A stretch of DNA of 64,000 nucleotides from Enterobacter cloacae. GTDB lineage: Bacteria > Pseudomonadota > Gammaproteobacteria > Enterobacterales > Enterobacteriaceae. The stretch covers positions 2,976,001 through 3,040,000 of the forward strand of contig NZ_CP056117.1 of NCBI RefSeq assembly GCF_013375935.1, read 5' to 3'. Position numbers and translations under genes: made by a program. This document shows, piece by piece, positions 29,250 through 37,969 of this stretch (position 1 is its first letter; the number at the start of each line of letters is the position of its first letter). A model generated the notes under the pieces. That model saw only the letters and a list, made by a program, of their open reading frames with translations. It ran no database searches and was not told the DNA's origin.

Positions 29250-30065
29250 ATGTCTTTCAGTTGTCCCCTTTGTCACGCGCGGCTGACGCGCTCGGAGAAA
29301 AGCTTTACCTGTCCGCAGGGCCATCAGTTTGATACGGCGAAGGAGGGCTATGTGAACCTGCTGCCGGTGCAGCACAAGCGGTCCCGGGATCCGGGAGACA
29401 GCGCAGAGATGATGCAGGCGCGCCGGGCGTTTCTTGATGCCGGGCACTACCAGCCGCTCAGGGACACCGTTGCACACCGGCTGGCTGAAAGCCTGACGGA
29501 TGCCGCCTCCGCCGTGCTGGATATCGGCTGCGGCGAAGGCTACTACACCGCAGCGTTTGCTGACGTGGCGCGAGAGAAGGGCGCTGAAACGTTCGGCCTG
29601 GACGTGTCGAAGGTGGCTATCCGCGCGGCGGCAAAACGCTACTGCGCCGTAACGTTCTGCGTGGCCTCCAGCCACAGGCTGCCGTTTGAGGATGCGAGTA
29701 TGGATGCCGTAGTGCGCATCTATGCGCCCTGTAAGGCAGAGGAGCTGGCGCGCGTCGTTAAGCCCGGCGGGTGGGTTATCACCGTCACGCCCGGGCCATG
29801 CCATCTGATGGAGCTGAAGGGGCTAATCTACGATGACGTGCGCCTGCATGCGCCTCACTCTGAACAGCTGGCGGGCTTTACGTTAACGCAGGCGCAGTCG
29901 GTGGGGTATGAAATGACGCTGCAGGGAAGTGAAGCCGTGGCGCTGCTGCAAATGACGCCGTTCGCGTGGCGGGCAAAACCAGAGGTATGGGAAACGTTAG
30001 CGACCTGCGCAGAATTTCGCTGCCAGACGGATTTCAGCATCCACTGCTGGCAGCGCGACGCTTAA
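29250..30065 (+). CDS. rlmA: 23S rRNA m1G745 methyltransferase RlmA
   Basis: 271 residues. Methylates N1 of G745 in 23S rRNA with SAM. Zinc ligands Cys5, Cys8, Cys21 and His25 (SCPLC...TCPQGH) form the N-terminal finger; [11 protein letters not shown] is the SAM motif, and [19 protein letters not shown] the later methyltransferase block. The ATG at 29250 follows GGAG by 5 nt. The stop codon overlaps that of convergent mntP by 4 nt. Confidence 0.96.
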   Translation: MSFSCPLCHARLTRSEKSFTCPQGHQFDTAKEGYVNLLPVQHKRSRDPGDSAEMMQARRAFLDAGHYQPLRDTVAHRLAESLTDAASAVLDIGCGEGYYTAAFADVAREKGAETFGLDVSKVAIRAAAKRYCAVTFCVASSHRLPFEDASMDAVVRIYAPCKAEELARVVKPGGWVITVTPGPCHLMELKGLIYDDVRLHAPHSEQLAGFTLTQAQSVGYEMTLQGSEAVALLQMTPFAWRAKPEVWETLATCAEFRCQTDFSIHCWQRDA

Positions 30066-30628
30066 CCCGCGAAGTGTGCCCAGAGGATTTGGGCACCAAT
30101 CCCGATCAGCACGATACCGCCCAGAATTTCCGCTCGCTTGCCTAACAGCGGGCCGATAAACCGGCCAACCATCATTCCCAGCGTCGACATGATAAGCGTC
30201 GCGCAGCCAATCGCCAGCGCGGTGGCGATAATATTGACCTGAAGGAAGGCCAGACCAACGCCGACGGCCATCGCGTCCAGGCTGGTGGCAATCGCTGTGG
30301 TGACCAGGAGCCAGAAGCCGTGGCGTTGCAGCGGCGCTTCCTCGTCGTCGCCGTTACCGCGAGCACCTTCAATCACCATGCGTCCACCGAGGAAGACCAG
30401 CAGCACGAAGGCAATCCAGTGGTTCCACTCCAGCACGAACTGGCTGGCGAGCATTCCCAGACCCCAACCGATAAGCGGCGTCAGCGTTTCGATAGCGCCA
30501 AAGATGAGGCCGGTACGCAGTGCTTCAGAAAATTTAGGTTTATGGAGCGTGGCACCTTTACCGATGGAGGCGGCAAACGCGTCCATGGACATGCCAAAAG
30601 CGAGAAGGATCGTAGCGGAGATATTCAT
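30062..30628 (-). CDS. mntP: Manganese exporter MntP
   Basis: 188 residues from MNISATILL, the E. coli MntP (YebN) length. A six-helix inner-membrane protein that exports excess Mn2+. The paired motifs [15 protein letters not shown] (about residues 10-24) and [15 protein letters not shown] (about 115-129) with their acidic residues are the family signature. A yybP-ykoY riboswitch in its leader and a Fur-like site further upstream are listed separately. In E. coli it is also under MntR. Confidence 0.96.
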   Translation of the reverse strand: MNISATILLAFGMSMDAFAASIGKGATLHKPKFSEALRTGLIFGAIETLTPLIGWGLGMLASQFVLEWNHWIAFVLLVFLGGRMVIEGARGNGDDEEAPLQRHGFWLLVTTAIATSLDAMAVGVGLAFLQVNIIATALAIGCATLIMSTLGMMVGRFIGPLLGKRAEILGGIVLIGIGAQILWAHFAG

Positions 30629-30689
30629 CAGAGCGTCCAGACCGGGGATATCCATATGACACATCACTGCCCCCAGTAAACAGCAGTTG

Positions 30690-30825
30690 ATGTATCTATG
30701 GTCTCGCCTGATCCTTTTGGCACGATAACGTGCTGAAAGCGATCCGTACGCGCCACGTTTTTCAACGAGTATGTTGACACGTACATTTCCTGCATGCAGG
30801 AAATCGGCTACTCCCCAACGACGGG
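30690..30825 (-). ncRNA. yybP-ykoY manganese riboswitch of mntP
   Basis: On the minus strand the leader reads GGGGAGTAGCCGATTTCC (from about 30815), then a hairpin TTTCCTGCATGCAGGAAA, GGCGCGTACGGATCGCTTTC and, near 30700, CAGGCGAGACCATAG. These are the conserved loop elements of the yybP-ykoY aptamer that binds Mn2+; the same element precedes mntP in E. coli. Ends are approximate. It lies 60 nt before the mntP start, so it can act on translation. Confidence 0.88.
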
Positions 30826-30891
30826 CGCAACCTTAACATATTTTGAGAATATAAAACAACAATGAAGAAGGCGTAATTTAGCTTATTGTTT

Positions 30892-30910
30892 GATAACGAT
30901 TTTCATTTAG
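30892..30910. promoter_or_regulatory. Fur-like box upstream of mntP
   Basis: GATAACGATTTTCATTTAG matches the 19-bp Fur consensus at 13 positions. It lies about 70 nt upstream of the riboswitch. Fur is reported to affect mntP in E. coli, so the site is plausible. Confidence 0.5.
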
Positions 30911-31026
30911 GTTTATGCATGAAAATATCGTTAATAAATATAAGTTATTACGCAAGCAAGATATAGCAACGGCTATACTGAGTGCGAAAGAATATCGCGT
31001 TATATAGCCGGTGCTATAATATTAAG

Positions 31027-31485
31027 CTATTGAGTTTTAAGAAGTAGTTTGTAGATCTTTTCAAGGTCATCAATATTTTTGACCCGAATAAGCAGCCGGC
31101 GCTGTTCTAATTGCATGACGAGCACGCCGTCTTCGGATAAATTCATCTCTTTAATACGGTTATATTCTATCCACACATTGGCGAAGAAAAATCCGTGTTT
31201 TTTAAAGATGAGTTTTGGCGAACGGATCCAGAACAGGTAAATCGCCATCAGGGCCAGCGCACATAATAACCATGTGGTTAATATTGCACCATGGCTGGTC
31301 ACGTTATTGTAAATCAGGATGACGACCAGGCCGGCGAAGATAAACGCATCAATGCGTCCACGGCGTAAGAGGGGAAGGGTCAGCAGCGTCTTGCCGTGGC
31401 GGCGAGGCATAATGAACTCGTCATAGATCGCGTAAGCCAGAAGGGCAACAATAAACAAAACCAGTACGGTGTCCGTGACAGTCAT
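31027..31485 (-). CDS. yobD: Membrane protein YobD (DUF986)
   Basis: 152 residues, the E. coli length. Three hydrophobic segments (about residues 5-22, 48-64 and 70-90) and a conserved soluble tail ([32 protein letters not shown]...). The tail has a PH-like composition (strand-rich, ending in a helix). Function unknown. It is downstream of manZ by 54 nt on the same strand and may be read through from manXYZ. Confidence 0.9.
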   Translation of the reverse strand: MTVTDTVLVLFIVALLAYAIYDEFIMPRRHGKTLLTLPLLRRGRIDAFIFAGLVVILIYNNVTSHGAILTTWLLCALALMAIYLFWIRSPKLIFKKHGFFFANVWIEYNRIKEMNLSEDGVLVMQLEQRRLLIRVKNIDDLEKIYKLLLKTQ

Positions 31486-31539
31486 TCATCCTCCAGATAA
31501 AAAGACCGGGGGCAAGCCCCCGGTCGATAACGCAGTTTA

Positions 31540-32391
31540 TTACAGACCCAGCAGGCCGACGGCGTAGCCCACGATACCGATGACGAAGAAGCCAACGATG
31601 ATCCACAGCGGGTTTACTTTCTTACGCAGCAGCCACATACAGGCGAAGGTCAACAGCAGCGGCACCAGGCCCGGCATCAGCTGGTCCAGAATGGTCTGCA
31701 CGGTGGTGACGCGCGTCTGGCCATCCTGACCGGTGATGGTCGATACCACCAGCGGGATGTTCACGTGCGTCCACTTGTTAACCAGCGCTCCCATCACAAA
31801 CAGGCCGAGGATTGACGCCCCCTCGGTCAGTTTTTGCAGGAAGCCGCCGCCCATATCCTTAACGATATCCACCCCTTTGCGATAACCGTACGCCACGCCG
31901 TAGTAACGGGTCAGCAGACGCACCGCGTTGAACAGGATGAAGAACAGCAGCGGACCAAGCAGGCTGCCGCTCATGGCGATCCCGGCACCCAGAGCCGCAA
32001 AGACGGGACGCACGGTACCCCAGAAGATGGGGTCGCCCACGCCTGCCAGCGGCCCCATCAGACCGACTTTGATACCGTTGATGGCACCGTCGTCAATCTC
32101 TGCGCCATTCGCACGCTGCTCTTCCATCGCCAGCGTCACGCCGAGAACGGGCGCGGCGACGTACGGATGGGTGTTGAAAAATTCCAGGTGACGCTTAATC
32201 GCCTGGCGACGTGCTTCGTTGTTTTCCGGATACAGGCGCTTGATGGCCGGCACCATGGAGAAGCAGAAGCCGAGCGCCTGCATACGTTCGAAGTTCCACG
32301 AACCCTGGAACAGGTTAGAACGGATGAACACGCCACGAATATCACCCGGAGTGAGTTTTTTCTCAGTGGTAGTTTTAGTCATATCAACCAT
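31540..32391 (-). CDS. manZ: Mannose PTS EIID component
   Basis: 283 residues from the ATG at 32391, chosen because AGGTGA lies 5 nt upstream; a GTG three codons earlier (32400) is also possible. EIID forms the membrane channel of the mannose PTS together with EIIC (ManY). Blocks RSNLFQGSWNFERMQALGF, GIKVGLMGPLAGVGDPIFWG and the hydrophobic C-terminus match E. coli ManZ. Its start is 12 nt after the manY stop. Confidence 0.97.
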   Translation of the reverse strand: MVDMTKTTTEKKLTPGDIRGVFIRSNLFQGSWNFERMQALGFCFSMVPAIKRLYPENNEARRQAIKRHLEFFNTHPYVAAPVLGVTLAMEEQRANGAEIDDGAINGIKVGLMGPLAGVGDPIFWGTVRPVFAALGAGIAMSGSLLGPLLFFILFNAVRLLTRYYGVAYGYRKGVDIVKDMGGGFLQKLTEGASILGLFVMGALVNKWTHVNIPLVVSTITGQDGQTRVTTVQTILDQLMPGLVPLLLTFACMWLLRKKVNPLWIIVGFFVIGIVGYAVGLLGL

Positions 32392-32403
32392 GTCGCTCAC
32401 CTG

Positions 32404-33204
32404 TTAGTCCAGTTCGTTATCGAGATCGTTGTTACCAGCAGCCTGCGCCGGAGCACCCGCCACGCGGTTATATTTCGGGCTGAGCTGGATGTAGAGAATC
32501 GCCATCACTGCACCAATCACGCCCAGCGCAACCAGGTTGAAGTTGGTGAACGCCGCGGTAACGAAGCCGAGGTAGAAGAATGGCATCAGATAGCCTGCGC
32601 GCATCATGTTGATGACCATCGCATAACCAACCACCACGATCATACCCCCGGCGATGTTCAGACCGCTGGTGACCACTTCAGGAATAGCGTTCAGCATGCC
32701 CTGAACTTCGCTGGTACCGACGGAGATCGCCACGATAACCGCAGGGATCGCGATACGCATCGCCTGCAGGAACAGGGATGAAACGTGGATCCAGGAGAGC
32801 GCCGTAAGGTTGCCGTTTTCGGCTGCCTTATCCGCCGCGTGCTGGAAGGCAACGGTGATAGTACGAACGATGATGGTCAGCACCTGTCCCGCAGCGGCCA
32901 GCGGGATGGCCAGTGCGATACCGGCGCCGATACTCTGATGACCGGCGATAACCAGAACGGTTGAAATAATGGACGCCAGCGCCGCATCCGGCGCCACTGC
33001 CGCACCGATGTTCATCCAGCCGAGGGCGATCATTTCCAGGGTACCACCGATGATGATACCGGTTTTCATGTCCCCGAGAACGGCGCCAATCAACGTACAG
33101 GCCACCAGAGGGCGGTGGAACTGAAATTCATCTAGTACGGACTCCATACCCGCAATACATGCGACGATGAACACCAGCACAATCTGAAGAGTGGTAATCT
33201 CCAT
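32404..33204 (-). CDS. manY: Mannose PTS EIIC component
   Basis: 266 residues as in E. coli. Strongly hydrophobic throughout; forms the sugar-translocating unit with ManZ for mannose, glucose, glucosamine and related hexoses. The ManYZ pair is also known as a DNA-entry receptor for phage lambda and a target of some bacteriocins. Segment VACTLIGAVLGDMKTGIIIGGTLEMIALGW near the N-terminus is the family signature region. Confidence 0.97.
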   Translation of the reverse strand: MEITTLQIVLVFIVACIAGMESVLDEFQFHRPLVACTLIGAVLGDMKTGIIIGGTLEMIALGWMNIGAAVAPDAALASIISTVLVIAGHQSIGAGIALAIPLAAAGQVLTIIVRTITVAFQHAADKAAENGNLTALSWIHVSSLFLQAMRIAIPAVIVAISVGTSEVQGMLNAIPEVVTSGLNIAGGMIVVVGYAMVINMMRAGYLMPFFYLGFVTAAFTNFNLVALGVIGAVMAILYIQLSPKYNRVAGAPAQAAGNNDLDNELD

Positions 33205-33250
33205 TGTACTTCTCCTATTACATAAGCTTTATGTGAAAACCGGCCCGGGC

Positions 33251-34213
33251 TTATTTCCCCACTTTGCCGATCAAATCCATCATTTTCAGTTTCGGATCCG
33301 TGGAAACCTTGCGGGCTTCCAGTTCGATACCGCGTGCATTCAGCTTGTTGAAGGCCTCGATATCTTTCGCATCGACTGAAATCGCGTTGTTGACCTGCGT
33401 TTTGCCCTGACGGAATGCCATGCCGCCAATGTTAACGGAGGTGATTTTCACGCCGCCTTCAACGAGGCGCTCGACGTCTGTCGGGTTGGTGAACAGAAGC
33501 ATCACGCGCTCGCCCGCGTATTTCGGGTTGTTATAAACGCGGATCATTTTGGCGACATCCACAACGTGCGCGGTGACGCCCGGCGGTGCAACCTGGGTAA
33601 GAAGGGTTTTACGGACGGTGTCGGCGGCCACTTCGTCGCTGACCACGATAATACGCTGTACGTTGGTCTCTTTGGTCCAGCGCGTCGCCACCTGCCCGTG
33701 GATCAGACGGTCATCGATACGCGCGAGGCCGATAACCATATAATCGTTCGGGCCCATTGGCTTCGCCGGGGCTGCCGCTTTCGGTGCCGCGGGAGCAGGG
33801 GCGGGTTTTTCAACCGGCTGTGCCTTCAGGGCCTTCACGCCCTCGCGGCCGGTTTCCACCGCCAGCGCCACCAGTTCATCGAAGCCCGGGTTGTCGTCGC
33901 GCGCCATAAAGGTTTCCACCAGCATCGGGATATTCACCCCGGCGACGACTTCATAATGCTCTTTATCGACGACAATGCGGCTGGCAGCGTTGAACGGGCT
34001 GCCGCCCCATGTATCCACGAGAAACAGCACGCCTTTGCTGGTATCCAGTTTCTCCAGCTGAGCAGTGTACTTTTCAATCAGCGTCTCGGCGTTTTCACCG
34101 GGAACGAAATCGATCCAGCCGACGTTTTCCTGCTCGCCCAACAGCATCTCTGCCGTTTTGAGTAACTGCTCCGCAGCCCAACCATGTGTGCCTATGACAA
34201 TAGCAATGGTCAC
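33251..34213 (-). CDS. manX: Mannose PTS EIIAB component
   Basis: 320 residues (E. coli 323). Phosphate passes from HPr to His10 of the IIA domain (VIGTHGWAAEQ), then to His172 of the IIB domain (RIDDRLIHGQVATRW) and to the sugar. The two domains are joined by an Ala/Pro-rich linker (about residues 135-160). First gene of manXYZ. An Mlc/NagC-type inverted repeat lies about 120 nt upstream; in E. coli the mRNA is also repressed by the sRNA SgrS. Confidence 0.97.
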   Translation of the reverse strand: MTIAIVIGTHGWAAEQLLKTAEMLLGEQENVGWIDFVPGENAETLIEKYTAQLEKLDTSKGVLFLVDTWGGSPFNAASRIVVDKEHYEVVAGVNIPMLVETFMARDDNPGFDELVALAVETGREGVKALKAQPVEKPAPAPAAPKAAAPAKPMGPNDYMVIGLARIDDRLIHGQVATRWTKETNVQRIIVVSDEVAADTVRKTLLTQVAPPGVTAHVVDVAKMIRVYNNPKYAGERVMLLFTNPTDVERLVEGGVKITSVNIGGMAFRQGKTQVNNAISVDAKDIEAFNKLNARGIELEARKVSTDPKLKMMDLIGKVGK

Positions 34214-34330
34214 TTGCTACCTCCTTTTATTATCATTGATACGTCTGCCAGGCAGGCGTATTGAGAATCGTATTGGCGAACCGAATCGATTCAGATAAGG
34301 GTTAGAGTTCTAAAAACTAAGACTTCCGCG

Positions 34331-34358
34331 AATTATTTTAGATAGTGAAAAAATAATT
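34331..34358. promoter_or_regulatory. Probable Mlc/NagC operator of manXYZ
   Basis: AATTATTTT (34331-34339) and AAAATAATT (34350-34358) are exact reverse complements with a 10-nt spacer, the TTATTT...AAATAA layout of Mlc/NagC sites. It is about 118 nt before the manX start. manXYZ is a known Mlc target in E. coli. Confidence 0.6.
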
Positions 34359-34388
34359 TATGTGATGAAGATCCGTAATTTAGCTACG

Positions 34389-34410
34389 CCTTACAGATTT
34401 TTCTGTAAGG
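34389..34410. repeat. Perfect hairpin between manX and yoaE
   Basis: CCTTACAGA and TCTGTAAGG (9 bp arms, loop TTTT). No T tract follows. It may be an operator or a structured 5' end. Function unknown. Confidence 0.5.
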
Positions 34411-34479
34411 TAAACCGCGTGTGTTACAGAAGATTGCAAAGGAACGTAAATCTTTGCTAAAAACCACTTGTCTCTGATA

Positions 34480-34514
34480 TGTTTAGCCTCCGTTTAATAA
34501 TTCAGGAGTATAGG
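34480..34514 (+). promoter_or_regulatory. PhoP-dependent promoter of yoaE (candidate)
   Basis: TGTTTA-GCCTC-CGTTTA (34480-34496) is a PhoP box with only one base off the (T/G)GTTTA repeat. A -10 TATAGG starts at 34509, leaving exactly 12 bp, the usual distance at PhoP-activated promoters such as mgtA. No -35 for unaided polymerase is seen. Confidence 0.7.
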
Positions 34515-34529
34515 GCTACAGCCCACTAT

Positions 34530-34688
34530 ATGGACCGTCACCGACGTCAGTCATCTATCAGGCCATCCCGCGCCTTCTTCAACGGCGATCTTCGCCACGC
34601 ACCATCGCTCATTCCCTGTGATCTGCCCAACCGTACCGGGGCACCGCTTTGTCATTCCTTTAGCAGGAGCGTCTCATGGAATTCTTAA
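34530..34688 (+). CDS. Upstream ORF in the yoaE leader
   Basis: 52 codons starting [17 protein letters not shown] and ending after the yoaE start codon, overlapping yoaE by 13 nt in another frame. It is rich in Arg, Pro, Ser and His and has no Shine-Dalgarno; with the proposed promoter its ATG would lie only about 9 nt from the mRNA 5' end. I recall that a small ORF called yoaL has been reported in the E. coli yoaE leader, but cannot verify that this is the same. It could couple or attenuate yoaE expression, like other leader ORFs of the PhoP regulon. Confidence 0.5.
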   Translation: MDRHRRQSSIRPSRAFFNGDLRHAPSLIPCDLPNRTGAPLCHSFSRSVSWNS

Positions 34689-36235
34689 TGGACCCGTCAA
34701 TCTGGGTCGGCTTGCTTACGCTGGTCGTGCTGGAGATCGTTCTCGGTATCGACAACCTGGTATTTATCGCCATCCTCGCGGACAAGCTGCCGCCGAAACA
34801 GCGTGATAAAGCGCGTCTGATCGGCCTCTCGCTGGCGCTGATCATGCGACTGGGCTTACTGTCCGTGATCTCGTGGATGGTCACCCTGACGAAGCCCCTG
34901 TTCACCGTTATGGATTTCACCTTCTCCGGACGCGATTTGATCATGCTGGTGGGGGGGCTTTTCCTGCTGTTCAAAGCCACAACAGAGCTACATGAACGGC
35001 TGGAGAACCGGCAGCACGACGGTGGGCACGGGAAAGGCTACGCCAGCTTCTGGGTGGTCGTGCTTCAGATTGTGGTGCTTGATGCGGTCTTCTCGCTGGA
35101 TGCGGTGATTACTGCGGTGGGCATGGTGAACCATCTGCCGGTGATGATGGCGGCCGTTGTGATTGCGATGGCGGTAATGCTGCTGGCCTCGAAGCCGCTG
35201 ACGCGCTTCGTCAACCAGCATCCGACGGTAGTGGTGCTGTGTCTGAGCTTCCTGCTGATGATTGGTCTGAGCCTGGTGGCGGAAGGCTTTGGCTTCCATA
35301 TTCCGAAAGGCTACCTGTACGCCGCGATTGGCTTCTCGATCCTGATCGAGCTGTTTAACCAGATTGCACGCCGTAACTTTATTAAGCAGCAGTCGAATCA
35401 GCCGCTGCGCGCCCGTACCGCAGATGCGATCCTGCGTCTGATGGGCGGTCGCCGTCAGGTGAACGTGCAGTCTGATTCCGAAAACCGTAATCCGGTGCCG
35501 GTTCCGGAAGGGGCGTTCGTGGAAGAAGAACGTTACATGATTAACGGCGTGCTCTCCCTGGCCTCCCGCTCCCTGCGCGGCATCATGACGCCGCGCGGTG
35601 AAATCAGCTGGGTCGATGCCAACCTGAGCGTCGATGAAATTCGTCAGCAGCTGCTCTCCTCACCGCACAGCCTGTTCCCGGTTTGCCGGGGCGAGCTGGA
35701 TGAAATCATCGGTGTGGTGCGCGCGAAGGAGATGCTGGTGGCGCTGGAAGAGGGCATCAACGTCGAAGCTGTCGCCGCCGCGTCGCCCGCTATTGTGGTG
35801 CCGGAGACGCTGGATCCGATTAACCTGCTGGGCGTGCTGCGCCGCGCGCGCGGAAGCTTTGTTATCGTCACCAACGAATTTGGTGTGGTACAGGGTCTGG
35901 TGACGCCGCTGGACGTGCTGGAAGCCATCGCCGGGGAATTCCCTGATGCGGATGAAACGCCGGAAATCGTTGCCGACGGCGACGGCTGGCTGGTAAAAGG
36001 GACCACCGACCTGCACGCGCTGTCGCACACGCTGGGCGTGGAAAACGTGGTGAATGACGACGAAGACATCGCTACCGTGGCGGGGCTGGTGATTGCGGTT
36101 AACGGACAGATCCCGCGCGTCGGTGACGTGCTTGAACTGCCGCCGCTGCAAATTACCATCGTTGAGGCCAACGACTATCGCGTGGATATGGTGCGTATTG
36201 TTAAAGAGCAGTCAGCCCACGACGAAGAAGAGTAA
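34676..36235 (+). CDS. yoaE: TerC-family membrane protein with CBS and CorC domains (YoaE)
   Basis: 519 residues (E. coli 518). An N-terminal TerC integral-membrane domain (about residues 1-235, with [25 protein letters not shown] and [19 protein letters not shown] carrying the conserved Asp residues), a CBS pair (about 300-420) and a C-terminal CorC/HlyC domain (about 430-510). TerC relatives handle metal ions, Mn2+ among them, and metallate exported proteins; the substrate of YoaE is not known. AGCAGGAG lies 9 nt before the ATG. Confidence 0.95.
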   Translation: MEFLMDPSIWVGLLTLVVLEIVLGIDNLVFIAILADKLPPKQRDKARLIGLSLALIMRLGLLSVISWMVTLTKPLFTVMDFTFSGRDLIMLVGGLFLLFKATTELHERLENRQHDGGHGKGYASFWVVVLQIVVLDAVFSLDAVITAVGMVNHLPVMMAAVVIAMAVMLLASKPLTRFVNQHPTVVVLCLSFLLMIGLSLVAEGFGFHIPKGYLYAAIGFSILIELFNQIARRNFIKQQSNQPLRARTADAILRLMGGRRQVNVQSDSENRNPVPVPEGAFVEEERYMINGVLSLASRSLRGIMTPRGEISWVDANLSVDEIRQQLLSSPHSLFPVCRGELDEIIGVVRAKEMLVALEEGINVEAVAAASPAIVVPETLDPINLLGVLRRARGSFVIVTNEFGVVQGLVTPLDVLEAIAGEFPDADETPEIVADGDGWLVKGTTDLHALSHTLGVENVVNDDEDIATVAGLVIAVNGQIPRVGDVLELPPLQITIVEANDYRVDMVRIVKEQSAHDEEE

Positions 36236-36241
36236 CGCCAT

Positions 36242-37840
36242 CTAGCGTAACGGCATTAAGGGCACGATGTGTCCGTTGTGATGCGCTGGCGGAGGGGAAC
36301 TCTCCGCCAGCCATTTCGGAAACTCCCGCAGCGGCATAGGCCGCGCATACAAAAATCCCTGCAGAATATGCACGCCGTGACGGCGCAAATAGCGCGACTG
36401 CTCCCCGGTTTCAACCCCTTCCGCAACCAGTTCAATGTTCAGCCGCTGGCCCAGGGCAATAATAATATCCGTTACCGTTGAGTTTACGGCGTCGGTGCCG
36501 ATCGCGGCGGTGAAGGACTTATCGATTTTCAGCACGTCCGGATGAAGCTTTTCGAGCCAGGAAAGGGAACTGTTGCCGGTACCAAAATCATCAATCGCAA
36601 GCTTCACCCCTTTACGGTGCAGCTCGCGCACGATGCGGTAATCCACGTCGAGCAGCGCATCGCGTTCGGTTAACTCAATAATCAGCTGTTGAACCGGGCT
36701 GGCGTTAAACCAGATCCGGTTGAGATCCCGGATCAGCGCGGCGCGGCGAAAATGGCTGGCTGCCACGTTGATGCCAATATGAAAATCCCGTGAGGCGGGA
36801 AAATAGCCAATCTGACGCACCGTTTCGCTGATGACGTAGCGGGTAAGCGGCACAATCAGATTATGTTCTTCAGCCAGGGGTATAAACACGTCGGGAGAGA
36901 TCGACCCCTGGCGCGGGTTATTCCAGCGCAGGAGGATCTCAACGCCGACGCACTCCCCGGTGCGGGCATTGACCAGCGGCTGGCAAAAGAGGTCAAACTC
37001 CCGGGCGGCGATCCCCATGTTGATTTCCCAGGTAAAGCTCATGCGCCGCGCCGTGGCGAGCCACGCGATATAGCCCATCAGCAAGCTGAGCATCAGCGCC
37101 AGCGGCAGCTGGGTTGGCAGATTTTTTAACGCCATCTCGCCGGGGCCTGGCCCGCTCACGGTAACGCTGAACGGATAACGCTGCGAGGGCTGTTCCAGCC
37201 GGGGCGCGTTTTCATCCAGGGCCAGGGTATCCGAAACCTGCTGCCCGTAGCGGAGAAAATTATCGCCTACCTTGAGGACAACGTCGGTAATAAGCGGCCG
37301 CTGCGGCTCGAGGATCATTTTGGTAATAAGATCGATATTCACCACCTCCATTACCCCGTCCGTGCCCTGGCCCGCCACGGGGGACCACTGGATAAGCACC
37401 GGGCTGCCTTTTAAAAGCCACCGGTCGGTCAGTAACAGCAGCTTCGGTTCACTGGACGGCAGTATCGGCTGAAATTCGCTGACGGGAACGTTACGAATGC
37501 CAAACACGCTTGAGCAATACAGCGTTCCGTCTTTTATGAGGGCGATCGAGCGTACGGTTTGCAGAATCGCAGCCTGCTTTCGCAGGACCAGATTCACCTC
37601 AGAACAGGGTTCGCCAACCAGCGAAAGGAGCGTTTCACGGTGGGTTTCCAGGGACATAAGCACCTTGTCCAGCGCGCGCACGGTGCTGTGGGTAAAGTCG
37701 AGGATCCGATCCTGATTTATGTTGCGCTGCGAAATAAAGCGTACGCCCAGGGTCAGGACGAGCGTAACGAGCGCAACCGTGACGCAGACGATAGCGCGCT
37801 TTCGGCGATAGTCTTTAATGATCGTTTGTGCATTTTGCAT
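36242..37840 (-). CDS. pdeD: c-di-GMP phosphodiesterase PdeD (CSS-EAL)
   Basis: 532 residues, the E. coli YoaD length. Two membrane helices (about 17-37 and 238-260) frame a periplasmic CSS domain with the paired cysteines GEPCSEV and LYCSSVFG, whose disulfide state is controlled by DsbA/DsbB. The cytosolic EAL domain has the substrate motif as EILLRW, then DDFGTGNSS and ELVAEGVET. It hydrolyses c-di-GMP to pGpG. Start MQNAQTI was preferred over an ATG seven codons earlier. Convergent with yoaE, 6 nt apart. Confidence 0.95.
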   Translation of the reverse strand: MQNAQTIIKDYRRKRAIVCVTVALVTLVLTLGVRFISQRNINQDRILDFTHSTVRALDKVLMSLETHRETLLSLVGEPCSEVNLVLRKQAAILQTVRSIALIKDGTLYCSSVFGIRNVPVSEFQPILPSSEPKLLLLTDRWLLKGSPVLIQWSPVAGQGTDGVMEVVNIDLITKMILEPQRPLITDVVLKVGDNFLRYGQQVSDTLALDENAPRLEQPSQRYPFSVTVSGPGPGEMALKNLPTQLPLALMLSLLMGYIAWLATARRMSFTWEINMGIAAREFDLFCQPLVNARTGECVGVEILLRWNNPRQGSISPDVFIPLAEEHNLIVPLTRYVISETVRQIGYFPASRDFHIGINVAASHFRRAALIRDLNRIWFNASPVQQLIIELTERDALLDVDYRIVRELHRKGVKLAIDDFGTGNSSLSWLEKLHPDVLKIDKSFTAAIGTDAVNSTVTDIIIALGQRLNIELVAEGVETGEQSRYLRRHGVHILQGFLYARPMPLREFPKWLAESSPPPAHHNGHIVPLMPLR

Positions 37841-37969
37841 GAACGGTCGCCTGATAAGCACCAGTCAAAAAAGCCGGACGCAACAGAGACAGTGTAGTGG
37901 GGAATACGGGAAGCGACGAGACGAGAAGGGAAAATTCGCCCATCCGTTGCAGACGGGCGAGGGGAAGTA

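Noticed and set aside
31834..32781. A 315-codon frame running antisense across manZ and manY
   Set aside because: Crosses two real genes and their junction and shows His/Arg-rich shadow composition.
36241..36242. Possible fusion or read-through between yoaE and pdeD
   Set aside because: The genes are convergent with separate stops 6 nt apart; both match family lengths.
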